Assembly: GCA_963760735.1 (NCBI GenBank)
Contig: CAVXEB010000007.1
Coordinates: forward strand, 248,001-312,000
Reading direction: 5' to 3'
Source of the DNA: CF-46 sp963760735
GTDB taxonomy: Bacteria; Chloroflexota; Limnocylindria; Limnocylindrales; CSP1-4
DNA: 64,000 nucleotides
Part shown: positions 1-8,838 of the stretch, one piece after another
How positions within the stretch are numbered: position 1 is the first letter of the stretch
Layout of the letters: each line of letters starts with the position of its first letter
Translations under genes and position numbers: made by a program
The notes under the pieces: generated by a model
The model's input: the letters and a program-made list of their open reading frames with translations, nothing else
Databases searched by the model: none
Told to the model about the DNA's origin: nothing

Positions 1-32
1 AGCCCCGATCCCCCGCTGCCGGCGTCCTGTTC

Positions 33-113
33 GCCGCGCGTCCGATCCCGGGCGGAGCCATGGCCACCGTCGCTGCTCCCCCTGCAGCGTCCGGCAGATA
101 GGAGGCATGAGTT
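33..113 (+). repeat. duplicated 5' leader, copy 1
   Basis: This stretch upstream of the first beta-helix gene is repeated almost base for base at 2212-2293 before the second. Shared parts include gccgcgcgtccgatccc, ggagccatggccaccgtcgc and the ribosome site ggaggcatgagttttgcgtg. It differs from copy 2 by a few substitutions and short indels. It must carry the translation signals and probably part of the promoter or a regulatory leader. I could not match it to a known riboswitch class. Confidence 0.7.
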
Positions 114-2006
114 TTGCGTGGTGTACCCAACGGCACCCAGAGGGTGTCAGCCGAACATCAACACCCACCCAGGTCCTTCGTCCGGATCGCGATCATCATC
201 GCGATCGCCCTGCTCATCGACGGCGCCGCCGTCACCTTGAGCCCCCATCCCGTCCTCGCCTCGGAGACGCCGAGCGCCCCGGTCGCCGCATCGACGAGCC
301 CCGTGCTCTCATCGACCGCCGGCGACGTGACCGCCACATCCAGCCCCGTCGTGGCGCAGGCCGTCCCTCCCCAGAACTCGATGTACCCCGAGGGGTCCAG
401 CCTGTTCACCTGGTCCGGCAAGTGGTCCTCCACGACGTACTCGGGCTACAGCGGCGGCAAGGCCAGGTATTCGAAGGCCAAGGGCGCATCGGCCACGTTC
501 CGGTTCACGGGGACCCGCGTCTCCTGGATCGGCCCGGTCGGTCCGACCCGCGGCTCGGCCAGGGTCTACGTCGACGGCAAGCTCGTGAAGACCGTCAGCA
601 CCTTCTCGTCCCGATTCGCGGCGAGGCGGACGCTCTTCACCCACAGCTGGTCCACGCAGGGTTCGCACACCCTGAAGGTCGTGGTCGTCGGCACCGCGCA
701 CCATCCCACGGTCGCGATCGACGCCATTGCCGTTCGCAGCCTCGTGACGGTCGCGTCGCCGGCCCCGAAGCCGACCCCGCCGCCGGTCAACCCGACGCCG
801 ACGCCGAAGCCGCCGGTCAACCCGGCTCCGCCGACGCCCAAGCCGTCGACAGGGACGCGGCCGTCGACCGCCGATACCCGGCCGGATCCCACGCCGACGC
901 CGACGCCTGCCGCGACGCCGACGCCTGCCCCGACCGCGTCCGCGAAGCCAACGCCGGCTCCAACCCCCGCTCCGACGGCGGCTCCGGCCGCAACGCCGAA
1001 GCCGACGCCGGCTCCAACCCCCGCTCCAACACCCGGCCCTGCGCCAACGGCCACGGCCACGCCAACTCCGGCCCCGACGCCGGCGCCGACGCCGGCCCCG
1101 AAGCCAACCCCAGCACCAACTCCCACGCCGACCCCGGCACCGGCCACGCCGGCACCGGCCACCCCGGCTCCGACGCCCAGGCCGACCCCGGCTCCGACGG
1201 CGACGCCGGCACCGACGGCGACGCCGGCACCGATCAGCCAGACGTCGGGCCCGATCGAGGTCACGACCGACAACCGCGTCATCGACGGCGTGACGATCAC
1301 GTCGTCGGGGATCACCGGCGCCGGCATCAGCGCCGCCGGGACCCTGTCCAACCCGATCGACAACCTGACGATCCGCAACTGCACCATCAAGGGCTTCCGG
1401 ATGGGCATCTACCTGCGGTTCGTCAGGAACGTCACGATCCAGAACTGCACGATCACCGACGCCGACTACGCCGGGATCGCGATCTTTTCCGGCATCGGCG
1501 GGCAGATCAGCGGCAACACGATCCTCCGGATCGGGATGACGAAGGACCCCGCCACCGGATTCCAGGGCAACAACACCTACGGGATCATGCTGAACCGGTC
1601 GGAGAGCTCGTCGCTGACGACCGATCCGCCGTCGCAGGACTTCATGGTCGACCACAACGTCGTGCGGGACGTCCCCCTCTGGATGTGCCTGAACCTCCAC
1701 GGGGCCCGCAACGTCACCTTCTCCGCCAACACCACCAGCGGCTGTCCGCGGGCGATCTTCATCGCCGGCTCGCCGATGTCCGGCGGCGGCGTCGCCCAGT
1801 CGGCCAACGTCACCGTGACCGGCAACCGCCTCGAGCCGCCCAAGACCAAGCCCGGCGGGACGACCGACATCGAGGGCGTCCTGATCGCGTCGCTCCAGGG
1901 CGGCAAGATCACGAACAACGCCATCTCGCGGTCGTACAGCCCACCGGTCTTCGACTACCAGGGCGCGTCGACCAACGTGACCATCTCGGGGACGACGGCC
2001 TTCTGA
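114..2006 (+). CDS. secreted right-handed beta-helix protein with N-terminal carbohydrate-binding-like domain
   Basis: 630 residues. I start it at TTG 114 because GGAGG (101-105) lies 8 bases upstream; the ATG at 107 is out of frame and too close. A signal peptide or anchor spans about residues 23-40. Residues about 95-210 form a galactose-binding-like beta-sandwich with motifs such as GASATFRFTGTRVSWIGP and SARVYVDGKLVKTV. A Pro/Thr/Ala linker follows (about 217-378). Residues about 380-625 form a parallel beta-helix with repeated IRNCTI, IQNCTI and ITGN-type turns. Such proteins are typically surface-exposed and bind or cleave polysaccharides. No catalytic residues could be assigned, so lyase activity is not claimed. 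It is the longest of three tandem paralogues and is followed by a hairpin at 2052-2082. Confidence 0.85.
   Translation: MRGVPNGTQRVSAEHQHPPRSFVRIAIIIAIALLIDGAAVTLSPHPVLASETPSAPVAASTSPVLSSTAGDVTATSSPVVAQAVPPQNSMYPEGSSLFTWSGKWSSTTYSGYSGGKARYSKAKGASATFRFTGTRVSWIGPVGPTRGSARVYVDGKLVKTVSTFSSRFAARRTLFTHSWSTQGSHTLKVVVVGTAHHPTVAIDAIAVRSLVTVASPAPKPTPPPVNPTPTPKPPVNPAPPTPKPSTGTRPSTADTRPDPTPTPTPAATPTPAPTASAKPTPAPTPAPTAAPAATPKPTPAPTPAPTPGPAPTATATPTPAPTPAPTPAPKPTPAPTPTPTPAPATPAPATPAPTPRPTPAPTATPAPTATPAPISQTSGPIEVTTDNRVIDGVTITSSGITGAGISAAGTLSNPIDNLTIRNCTIKGFRMGIYLRFVRNVTIQNCTITDADYAGIAIFSGIGGQISGNTILRIGMTKDPATGFQGNNTYGIMLNRSESSSLTTDPPSQDFMVDHNVVRDVPLWMCLNLHGARNVTFSANTTSGCPRAIFIAGSPMSGGGVAQSANVTVTGNRLEPPKTKPGGTTDIEGVLIASLQGGKITNNAISRSYSPPVFDYQGASTNVTISGTTAF
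766..1236 (+). repeat. low-complexity Pro/Thr/Ala linker repeat
   Basis: Degenerate short repeats of acgccgacgccg and gctccaacccccgctcc type encode about 155 residues of PTPTPAPTP-like sequence between the two folded domains of the first beta-helix protein. This is a typical flexible cell-wall-spanning spacer. Its composition creates long spurious open frames on the other strand, which I ignored. The second and third paralogues lack most or all of it. Confidence 0.85.
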
Positions 2007-2051
2007 ACGCCTCCTCATCGGACTGCCGTCCCCTCGGGATGGCCCATGAAA

Positions 2052-2082
2052 CGAGAGCCGGGTCCGACGGGCCCGGCTCTCG
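2052..2082 (+). terminator. hairpin after first beta-helix gene
   Basis: A perfect 11-bp stem, cgagagccggg (2052-2062) with cccggctctcg (2072-2082), and a 9-base loop, 46 bases after the stop. There is no T-run, so it may be a weak terminator or an mRNA 3'-end stabiliser. Confidence 0.55.
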
Positions 2083-2211
2083 TGCTGAAGAGGGGGCGTC
2101 CCGCCGTTTGCCCGAACACGGCATACTTCGGGCGTCGGCGACGTCGCCCCCCACCGGCGTCACCCGACCGCTTCAGGGCCCCAGCCCGGAATCCCCGCTA
2201 CCGCGGTGTTT

Positions 2212-2293
2212 GCCGCGCGTCCGATCCCGGCGGAGCCATGGCCACCGTCGCTGCTCCCCCCATGCAGCGTCTGGTAGAGAGGAGGCATGAGTT
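2212..2293 (+). repeat. duplicated 5' leader, copy 2
   Basis: Second copy of the leader at 33-113, placed the same way before the TTG start at 2294. GGAGG is at 2281-2285. It shows that the gene duplication included the upstream control region. Confidence 0.7.
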
Positions 2294-3752
2294 TTGCGTG
2301 GTGCAACCAACGGCACCCAGAGGGTGTCACTCGAGCGAGGTGGCCTTCCGAGGTCCTTCGTCCGGATCGCACTGATCGTCGCGATCGCCCTGCTCATCGA
2401 CGGCGCCGCCGTCAGCATGAGCCCCCATCCCGCTCTCGCGTCCGGGACGACGAATGCACCAGTCGTCAACGGACAGACGGATCCGAGCCTCGCATCGGCC
2501 GTCACCACCGAGACCGCCGGTTCGAACCCCGTCGTGGCCCAGGCCGTCAGCCCGAGGACCACGACGTACGCCGAGGGGTCCAGCCGGTTCACCTGGTCCG
2601 GCACGTGGTCCACCACGACCTATGTCGGCTATCTCGGTCATCGCGCCAAGTACTCGAAGGCCAGGGGCGCGTCGGCGACGTTCCGGTTCACCGGGACCCG
2701 CGTCGCCTGGATCGGCCCCGTCGGGCCGACCCGCGGCTCGGCCAGGGTCTACGTCGACGGCAGGCTCGTGAAGACCGTGAGCACCTTCTCGTCCTCGTTC
2801 GTGGCGAGGCGGACGCTCTTCACCCGGAGCTGGTCCAGCCCAGGGCGCGCACACGCTGAAGATCGTGGTCGTCGGCACGGCTCGCCATCCCACCGTCGCG
2901 ATCGACGCGATGGTCGTCCGCAGCCTGGTCACGGTCACCTCGCCGCCGCCGGCCAACCCGACTCCTCCGCCATCGGGCGGCGGGTCGTACCGGACCTCCG
3001 GTCCGATCTCGATCACCAAGAGCAACGTCGTGATCGACGGCGTGTCGATCACGTCATCGGGCGTCTCGGGCATCGGGATCGTGGCGGAAGGGACGGCGTC
3101 GAACCCCATCGAGAACATCACGATCCGGAACTGCAAGGTCAAGGGCTTCCGGCTGGGCATCGAGGTGCGCCACGCCAAGAACGTCGTCGTCCAGAACTGC
3201 ATCGTGACCGACGCTGACTACGTCGGCATCGGGTACTACTCGGTCGTCGGCGGCCGGATCAGCAGCAACACGGTCCAGCGGATCGGGACGACCCGGACGA
3301 ACTTCTCGACCGGCATCGGGAACAACGCCTACGGGATCATCCTCGACCGGAACGCGTCAGCCTCGCTGACGACCGACCCGCGGGTGACCAACGTCGTCGT
3401 CGACCACAACCTGGTCGAGGACGTCCCGCTCTGGATGGGCATCAACACCCATGCCGGGGCACACCTGACCTTCTCCAACAACATCGTCCGGCGGACTCCG
3501 CGGGCGATCTTCGTCGCCGGCGACGGCGGCGGCAACTCGCCCATCGACGTCAAGATCACCGGCAACCGGCTCGAACAGCCGGTGACCAAGTCCGGTGGGA
3601 CGACGAACATCGAGGGCATCCTCATCTCCAGCCTGTCCGGCGGCGCGATCACCAACAACGCCGTCGCCAGGGCCTACGGGTCGCCCAACGGCACCGACTA
3701 CGGGGGCGCCTCGACCGGGATCACGAGAAGCGGGAACGTCTCGATCCCGTAG
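2294..3752 (+). pseudogene. beta-helix protein, second copy, frameshifted
   Basis: Paralogue of the first gene with the same TTG start and ribosome site. The first frame (from 2294) encodes the signal segment and carbohydrate-binding-like domain up to RTLFTRSWSSPG, then runs into unrelated sequence until 3217. The following frame (open from 2865 to the TAG at 3750-3752) continues exactly where the homology breaks, with VVGTARHPTVAIDA and then the complete beta-helix. One extra base in cagggcgcgc (about 2843-2850) explains the shift: deleting one G restores GAHTLKIVVVG, matching the paralogue. The Pro-rich linker is reduced to about 15 residues. This is either a recent inactivating mutation, programmed frameshifting (no slippery motif seen), or a sequencing error. 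If corrected, the protein would be about 485 residues. Confidence 0.8.
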
Positions 3753-3780
3753 ATCCCGATCTCTCCGATCGCGAGACGAG

Positions 3781-3817
3781 CGAAGCCGGCCCAGCCAGCG
3801 ATGGCGGGCCGGCTTCG
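3781..3817 (+). terminator. hairpin after second beta-helix gene
   Basis: An 11-bp perfect stem, cgaagccggcc (3781-3791) with ggccggcttcg (3807-3817), and a 15-base loop, 28 bases after the TAG of the second copy. There is no clear T-run. Confidence 0.5.
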
Positions 3818-3952
3818 TGCATCCGGCCGACTTCGCCTCGGTGCCCGTATCATCGCTCGCGACCCGGCCGGCGACCGGCTGGGTCGAGGGCACCCCGACG
3901 CGGGGCGAACGACCGACACCCACGGGATGACGGGCAGGGGCAGGAATTCGAC

Positions 3953-4861
3953 GTGCACACGAGAAGCGTCCGAGGCCCGCTCGTCGTCGGGATCGCGATC
4001 CTCGCCATCTGGGCCGCGGCGGCCCTGGTGTCGCGCCCGTCCGAGTCGACCGCCGGCGACGGTCTCAAGGTCGGCGCCGCGCCGATCCCGTCGCCGCGGA
4101 CCTCCGACCCGATCCTCGTCACCAGCAGCAACGTGGTCATCGACGGCGCGTCGATCACGTCATCGAGCGGCGACGGGATCGGCATCTCCGTGCAGGGGAC
4201 CCCGGACAGCCCGCTCCACGACGTGACCATCCGGAACTGCGCCGTCAGCGGATTCAGCACCGGCATCGAGGTGCGCCACGCCGAGAACGTCGTGATCGAG
4301 AACTGCGTGGTAACGGACGCCGGCTACGCCGGGATCGCGGGCTACTCGGTGGTCGGCGGCCGGATCAGCAACAACACGGTCCAGCGGATCGGGACGACCC
4401 GGACGAACATGGACACCGACGACCTCAACAACGCCTACGGCATCACCCTCGACCGGTTCGCCGCCGGCTCATTGACGACCGACCCGATACCGGCCGACGT
4501 CGTCATCGACCACAACCTGGTCGAGGACGTCCCGCTCTGGATGGGGATCAACAGCCACTCCGGCGAGCACCTGACGATCTCCAACAACATCGTCCGGAGG
4601 ACGCCCCGGGCGATCTTCATCGCGAGTGACGGCTCCGACAACCCGCCGAGCGACGTGAGGATCGTCGGCAACCGGCTCGAGCAGCCGGTGACCAAGCCCG
4701 GCGGGACGACGAACGTCGAGGGCATCCTCATCTCGCACCTCCGGGGCGGTGCCATCACCGGCAACGCCGTCGCTCGGGATTACGGGTCGCCCGATGGGAC
4801 CGACTACCAGGGCGTGTCAAACGGGGTCACGATCAGCGGGAACGTCTCGATCCCGCCGTGA
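3953..4861 (+). CDS. membrane-anchored or secreted beta-helix protein, third copy
   Basis: 302 residues from a GTG start with a G-rich site (gggcagg) about 10 bases upstream. An N-terminal hydrophobic segment (about residues 9-27, VVGIAILAIWAAAALV) acts as signal peptide or anchor. The rest is the beta-helix domain only, with IRNCAV, IENCVV, ISNNTV and ITGNAV turns. The carbohydrate-binding-like domain and linker of the first copy are absent. It is closer to the second copy than to the first: both have VEDVPLWMGIN and NNIVRRTPRAIF. A possible -10 element, TATCAT, lies at 3848-3853 without an obvious -35. Function is probably binding or processing of surface glycans, given the neighbouring exopolysaccharide cluster; no activity is assigned. 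Confidence 0.8.
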   Translation: MHTRSVRGPLVVGIAILAIWAAAALVSRPSESTAGDGLKVGAAPIPSPRTSDPILVTSSNVVIDGASITSSSGDGIGISVQGTPDSPLHDVTIRNCAVSGFSTGIEVRHAENVVIENCVVTDAGYAGIAGYSVVGGRISNNTVQRIGTTRTNMDTDDLNNAYGITLDRFAAGSLTTDPIPADVVIDHNLVEDVPLWMGINSHSGEHLTISNNIVRRTPRAIFIASDGSDNPPSDVRIVGNRLEQPVTKPGGTTNVEGILISHLRGGAITGNAVARDYGSPDGTDYQGVSNGVTISGNVSIPP

Positions 4862-4888
4862 TGCCGGCTCGCCGCGTGCGCCCGCCGA

Positions 4889-6169
4889 TCACCCCCGCGA
4901 AGCGGTGATGTCCTCGAGCGTCCGCGCGAGCCGCCCGATGTCGTGCTCGCGCTCGACATGCCCCCGACCGGCGGCGCCCATCCTGGCCCGCTCGGCCGGG
5001 TCCAGGCGGGCCAGCTCGACCATCGCCTCAGCCAGCCGCTCCGGGTCGTCCGGCGCGAGCGAGATCCCCGCCCCGACGCTCGCGACCGGGTCGTAGGCGC
5101 TGTCGCAGGCGAAGGCGACGGGGCGGGCGGCAGCGAGGTACTCGAACAGCTTGTTGAAGCTGATCCCGTAGCGATAGACCGGGTTGCGGGTGGCGTGGAC
5201 CACACCGGCGTCGATCGCCCTGAGCACGACCGGGACGAACCGCTTCGGCACGGGCGGCAGCACGTCGGCCGAGACGATGCCCTCGGCCGCCCGGGCGAGC
5301 GCCGCCCGCTCCGGCCCGTCGCCGATCACGAGCAGGCCGACGGTCCCGGGCGATCGCGCTTCGGCCAGCTCGGCCGCCCGGAGCAGGATCCCGACGTCGT
5401 TGACCCGTCCCAGCGCCCCGAGATAGCCGAACACGACCCGCCCGTCCGCGTGCATCCGATCGACGGCGCCGAGGACGGTCTGGACCTCCGGGGCGGACAG
5501 GCTGGCCGGTGCTGCCCGGTCGAACGCCTCGACATCGACCCCGTTCGGCAGGTAGCGCACGTGTTCGGCCGGCAGGCCCCGCTCGACTAGGTAATCGCGC
5601 ATCCCCGGCAACAGGGTGATCACCGTCGTCGCCCGCCGCACGAGGAATGCCTCGATCGAGCGGAGCAGCCGCTCGCCGGGCGACCCGACGCGCATCGCAC
5701 CGAGGTCCACGAGCGTCTCCGGCCAGAGATCCCGGACCTCGAAGACGAAGGCCGCGCCCCGCAGCCGGGCGACCATCCAGGCGCCCAGCGCCGCGAACGG
5801 GTGGACGGTCGAGCCCACGATCGTGTCCGGCCGGGGCAGCCGGGTCTGGACGATCAGCAGCATGGCGAGGAACGACAGCATGTTGACCTGGCGCTGCCAA
5901 CCGTTGCCACGGTACGGGAACGTCCGGAGCCAGACGAAGCGGACGCCGTCGAAGACCTGTGTCCGGTGGAGCCGGCCACGCCGGAGCCGCTCCTCGCGCC
6001 CGGTGACGTGGCTGAAGCCGGAGGCGATGATCGTCACGTCCCGGCCGTCGGCGACGAGACGCCGCGCCAGGTCGAAGTGACGGGTGCCGTTCGCGCGGTC
6101 CGGCGCGTCCGCGTAGTGGTTGACGATCCAGAGACGGCGTCCCCGGTCGACGGCAGGCTCAGCCGCCAA
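4889..6169 (-). CDS. WbuB-like family 4 glycosyltransferase
   Basis: 426 residues with a TTG start at 6169 that overlaps the end of the upstream aminotransferase gene. GT-B fold. The N-terminal half has LWIVNHYADAPD, GTRHFDLARRL, the SGFSHVTG region and FEVRDLWPETLVDLG, a pattern typical of WbuB-type amino-sugar transferases. The C-terminal half has GYLGALGRVNDV, IGDGPERAAL and NKLFEYLAAARP, whose Glu belongs to the donor-nucleotide site of GT4 enzymes. It presumably adds a sugar to the lipid-linked repeat unit at the inner face of the membrane. Coupling to a DegT aminotransferase suggests, but does not prove, an amino-sugar donor. It is convergent with the third beta-helix gene, 27 bases away. 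Confidence 0.85.
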   Translation of the reverse strand: MAAEPAVDRGRRLWIVNHYADAPDRANGTRHFDLARRLVADGRDVTIIASGFSHVTGREERLRRGRLHRTQVFDGVRFVWLRTFPYRGNGWQRQVNMLSFLAMLLIVQTRLPRPDTIVGSTVHPFAALGAWMVARLRGAAFVFEVRDLWPETLVDLGAMRVGSPGERLLRSIEAFLVRRATTVITLLPGMRDYLVERGLPAEHVRYLPNGVDVEAFDRAAPASLSAPEVQTVLGAVDRMHADGRVVFGYLGALGRVNDVGILLRAAELAEARSPGTVGLLVIGDGPERAALARAAEGIVSADVLPPVPKRFVPVVLRAIDAGVVHATRNPVYRYGISFNKLFEYLAAARPVAFACDSAYDPVASVGAGISLAPDDPERLAEAMVELARLDPAERARMGAAGRGHVEREHDIGRLARTLEDITASRG

Positions 6170-7307
6170 CGGAACCGACGGCTGCGGTCAGGGCTTCCGC
6201 AACGTAGGCGACGTCCTCGTCCGGGAGCCGGCTCGAGAAGGGCAGCGCAAGCGTCGACGCCGCGACCCGTTCGGTGACCGGGAAGTCCCCGGGCCGGTAG
6301 CCGAAGCTCTCGCGGTAGAACGGCTGAAGGTGGATCGGGCTGAAGTACGGCCGCGACGACACGCCCTGCTCGGCGAGCCGGCCCATTACTGCGTCGCGAT
6401 CGATCGCGGGGTCCAGGCGGATCACGTAGACGAACCAGTCGACAGACTCGCCCTCCCCGGATCGCGGCAGCGTGACCCAGTCCCTGCCGCCGAGCTCGGC
6501 CTCGTAGGCCCGGACGACCCGGTCGCGACCCCGGCGGAGCTCCTCGAGCCGCTCCACCTGGGCCACGCCGACGGCCGCCGACATCTCGTCCAGCCGGTAG
6601 TTGTAGCCGAGCCGCACGTGCCGCAGCCAGGTCCCGTCCGTGTCCCGGCCCTGGTTCCGGAGGCTGCGCATCACCTCGGCCAGCTCCGGGTCGTCGGTCA
6701 CCGCGATCCCGCCCTCACCGGTCGTGATCTGCTTGTTCGGGTAGAAGGCGATGACCGAGACGTCGCCGAAGCTGCCGAGGGGCCGGCCGTCGATCGACGA
6801 GCCCAGGCCCTCGCAGGCGTCCTCGACGACGAGCCAGCCGCGGTCGCGGGCCTCTGCCTCGAGGCGCCCGATGCGGCAGGGCCGGCCGAAGACGTGGACC
6901 GGCAGGATCGCCCGGGTCCGGTCGCTCGCGGCCCCGGCCAGCTGGTCGGGGTCCATCCCGAGGCTGTCCTCCTCGATGTCGACGAACTTCGGGATCGCCC
7001 GCTCGTACAGGAGACAGTTGGCCGAGGCGACGAAGCTGAACGGCGTCGTGACGACCTCATCGCCGTCGCCGATGCCGAGCGCCCGGATGCCCATGTGGAG
7101 ACCCGCGGTTCCGCTCGAGCAGGCGATCGCCTCGGAACGTCCCACGATGGCTGCGATGGCGGCCTCGAACCGGGGTGCGAACGGGCCGAGGGCCAGGACG
7201 TCGCTGTCGAGGACCTCGGCGACGAGCTCGCGCTCGCGGTCGCTGATATCGGGCCGCGCGAGGTGGATCGTCCGGGTGGGGGTGCGGGTGGGCTGAGACG
7301 TCTCCAT
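6159..7307 (-). CDS. DegT/DnrJ/EryC1 family sugar aminotransferase
   Basis: 382 residues, a normal family length, starting at ATG 7307; an upstream extension to 7379 has no family sequence. PLP-dependent enzyme of the nucleotide-sugar aminotransferase family. It converts a keto-sugar nucleotide to an amino sugar with glutamate as usual donor. Visible features are SSGTAGLH (about 64-71), the PLP-contacting Asp in VVEDACEGLG (D163), the Schiff-base lysine in FYPNKQITTGEGG (K192) and the NYRLDEMSAAVG segment. The stop overlaps the start of the downstream glycosyltransferase by 11 bases, so the two are probably made together. The exact sugar cannot be read from sequence. Confidence 0.92.
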   Translation of the reverse strand: METSQPTRTPTRTIHLARPDISDRERELVAEVLDSDVLALGPFAPRFEAAIAAIVGRSEAIACSSGTAGLHMGIRALGIGDGDEVVTTPFSFVASANCLLYERAIPKFVDIEEDSLGMDPDQLAGAASDRTRAILPVHVFGRPCRIGRLEAEARDRGWLVVEDACEGLGSSIDGRPLGSFGDVSVIAFYPNKQITTGEGGIAVTDDPELAEVMRSLRNQGRDTDGTWLRHVRLGYNYRLDEMSAAVGVAQVERLEELRRGRDRVVRAYEAELGGRDWVTLPRSGEGESVDWFVYVIRLDPAIDRDAVMGRLAEQGVSSRPYFSPIHLQPFYRESFGYRPGDFPVTERVAASTLALPFSSRLPDEDVAYVAEALTAAVGSVGG

Positions 7308-7384
7308 GGGCCGTAGCCTACGAGATCGATCCCCGCGACGGCGTCGCGACGGCCCGCCGGCGGTGCGGCCCTGCGCCACGACCC

Positions 7385-7951
7385 ATGCCGTGCGACGCTT
7401 CGGCCGTGCTCGGCGTCCCCGAATTCTCTGAAAACGTGCCGCTGTTCCTGCCCGGCACGATCGTCGCCATCGTCGTGGGGTACCTGGTGCGTGACCGCGT
7501 CGGTCGCTGGCTCGGCGGGTCGGCCGTTCTCGGCTGGGCGTTCGTCGTGGCGGTCGCGATCATCCTCGCCGCGACCCTGACGCCCCTCCGGGAGAGCGCG
7601 GCGGAGAGCAGGCGGGCCCAGGTGGGCTGCGACTTCTCGCGCGTCGGGTTCGCCTCGATCCGCGAGATCCTCCGCGCCGACGACCCGTTCCGCAACATCG
7701 TCCTGTTCGTCCCGCTCGGCACGGTGATCGCGTTCGTGCCGGGGCTGCGCCGGAGGGCGGCGCTCCTCGCCGCGGCGGGCCTCGCGCCGATCGCGATCGA
7801 GGTCGGCCAGCTGCTGCTCGCACCGCTCAACCGGGCGTGCCAGTCGGCCGACGTGTTCGACAACGTGCTGGGCCTGTTCGTCGGGTTCGCGATCGGCTCG
7901 GTCGTCGCGTTCGCGATGCGCCCCCATGGGGACGCGGGCCGTCAGGCGTAG
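7385..7951 (+). CDS. VanZ-like membrane protein
   Basis: 188 residues with four to five hydrophobic segments. The VanZ-type signature is present: NIVLFVPLGTVIAFV (about residues 100-114), IEVGQLLL, then RACQSADVFDNVLGLFVG near the C-terminus. VanZ-like proteins are found in teicoplanin resistance and in many polysaccharide clusters, and their biochemical role is unknown. ATG 7385 is the first start; GTG codons slightly downstream are possible because no clear ribosome site is seen. Its end overlaps the end of the convergent deacetylase-like gene by 10 bases. Antibiotic resistance should not be inferred from this alone. Confidence 0.75.
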   Translation: MPCDASAVLGVPEFSENVPLFLPGTIVAIVVGYLVRDRVGRWLGGSAVLGWAFVVAVAIILAATLTPLRESAAESRRAQVGCDFSRVGFASIREILRADDPFRNIVLFVPLGTVIAFVPGLRRRAALLAAAGLAPIAIEVGQLLLAPLNRACQSADVFDNVLGLFVGFAIGSVVAFAMRPHGDAGRQA

Positions 7952-8838
7952 CGATGCCCCGGGAGGGCGGGCAGGCGGTAGGCCAGCCCCTCCTGGAGCC
8001 GGCCGATGTTGTCGCGCAGGCTGACCCGGCGGTTGACCCGCCAGTGCCGGGGGTGCACGAGCAGGTAGATGATCGGCTCGGCCGCCGCGATCGCCGCGTA
8101 CGGGTCGCCGCGGATCCAGAACGTCGGGTACGGCGCGTCCGACTGGTGGGCCGTGACGCTCGACAGGAACGGTCGATCCTGCGTCTCGAGGCTGATCGCC
8201 AGCTCCTCGCGGAAGGCGGGGTCCGTCAGGATCTCGTAGTTCCCGAGATCGAGGACCCGGTTGACGAAGTCGCCGTGCGAGGTCACGACCTCCATCGGCA
8301 GGCCGGTCCGCTCGCGGAGGCGGGTCAGGTTCCGCCGGAAGAGATCCTGCGCTTCCGGGATCAGCGTCTTCGCCGCCACCGCGTCGACCGGCCGGCGACG
8401 CTTCGCCACGGTCGCCAGCTCCTCGAAGTGATAGCTCACCGCACTGCCGCCCTCGGCGATGTCCGCTATCAGGGGCAGATCCACGGTCGAGAGCCGGAAG
8501 TAGTACGAGCTGCTGATCCGGAGCGACCGCTCGATCCGCCACATCTCGCCGGCCGTGTCGGTGTCCGTGTCGATGTCGTGCCGGAGGACGAGGTACCGCC
8601 GCGCCGGGTCGACGTCACCGGTCCGCAGCAGCTCCCAGTACGCCTCGATCGACACGAACGTGTAGCCGGCCGACAGGGCGGTCTCGAGCAGCCCGCGGTA
8701 CGCGCCGAGCCGCGACGGCATCAGGAAGTCGCTGTAGATCCGGTCCGCGATCGTCCCGACCGGGCCGGGCAGCCTCATCGGCACGCGTGAATCGACAGCA
8801 TTCGCGTCCCTCTCATCGATCGCCGTCACGCCCGCCAT
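7942..8838 (-). CDS. polysaccharide deacetylase-like (NodB-fold) protein
   Basis: 298 residues starting at ATG 8838. It carries elements of the NodB homology fold: YLVLRHDIDTD (H87, D88, D90) as motif 1, SYHFEE as a possible second metal-site segment and TSHGD as a later motif. The order fits proteins annotated as polysaccharide deacetylase-like or WalW-like, rather than classic chitin deacetylases with an SHTWSH motif. The expected role is removal of acetyl groups from an amino sugar or trimming of a glycan. There is no signal peptide, so cytoplasmic action on a precursor is possible. It stands alone on this strand and its 5' end faces the flippase operon across a 327-base gap. Confidence 0.7.
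   Translation of the reverse strand: MAGVTAIDERDANAVDSRVPMRLPGPVGTIADRIYSDFLMPSRLGAYRGLLETALSAGYTFVSIEAYWELLRTGDVDPARRYLVLRHDIDTDTDTAGEMWRIERSLRISSSYYFRLSTVDLPLIADIAEGGSAVSYHFEELATVAKRRRPVDAVAAKTLIPEAQDLFRRNLTRLRERTGLPMEVVTSHGDFVNRVLDLGNYEILTDPAFREELAISLETQDRPFLSSVTAHQSDAPYPTFWIRGDPYAAIAAAEPIIYLLVHPRHWRVNRRVSLRDNIGRLQEGLAYRLPALPGHRYA

Noticed and set aside
33..113. Known riboswitch in the duplicated beta-helix leader
   Set aside because: I compared it with c-di-GMP, c-di-AMP and cobalamin consensus elements from memory and found no convincing core.
309..2018. Long Arg/Gly-rich open frames on the minus strand opposite the first beta-helix gene
   Set aside because: They are shadows of the Pro/Thr/Ala linker and of high-GC coding sequence; no domains, starts or conservation.
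7385..7951. Teicoplanin resistance gene vanZ
   Set aside because: Only family-level VanZ similarity, no other van genes, and a polysaccharide setting.
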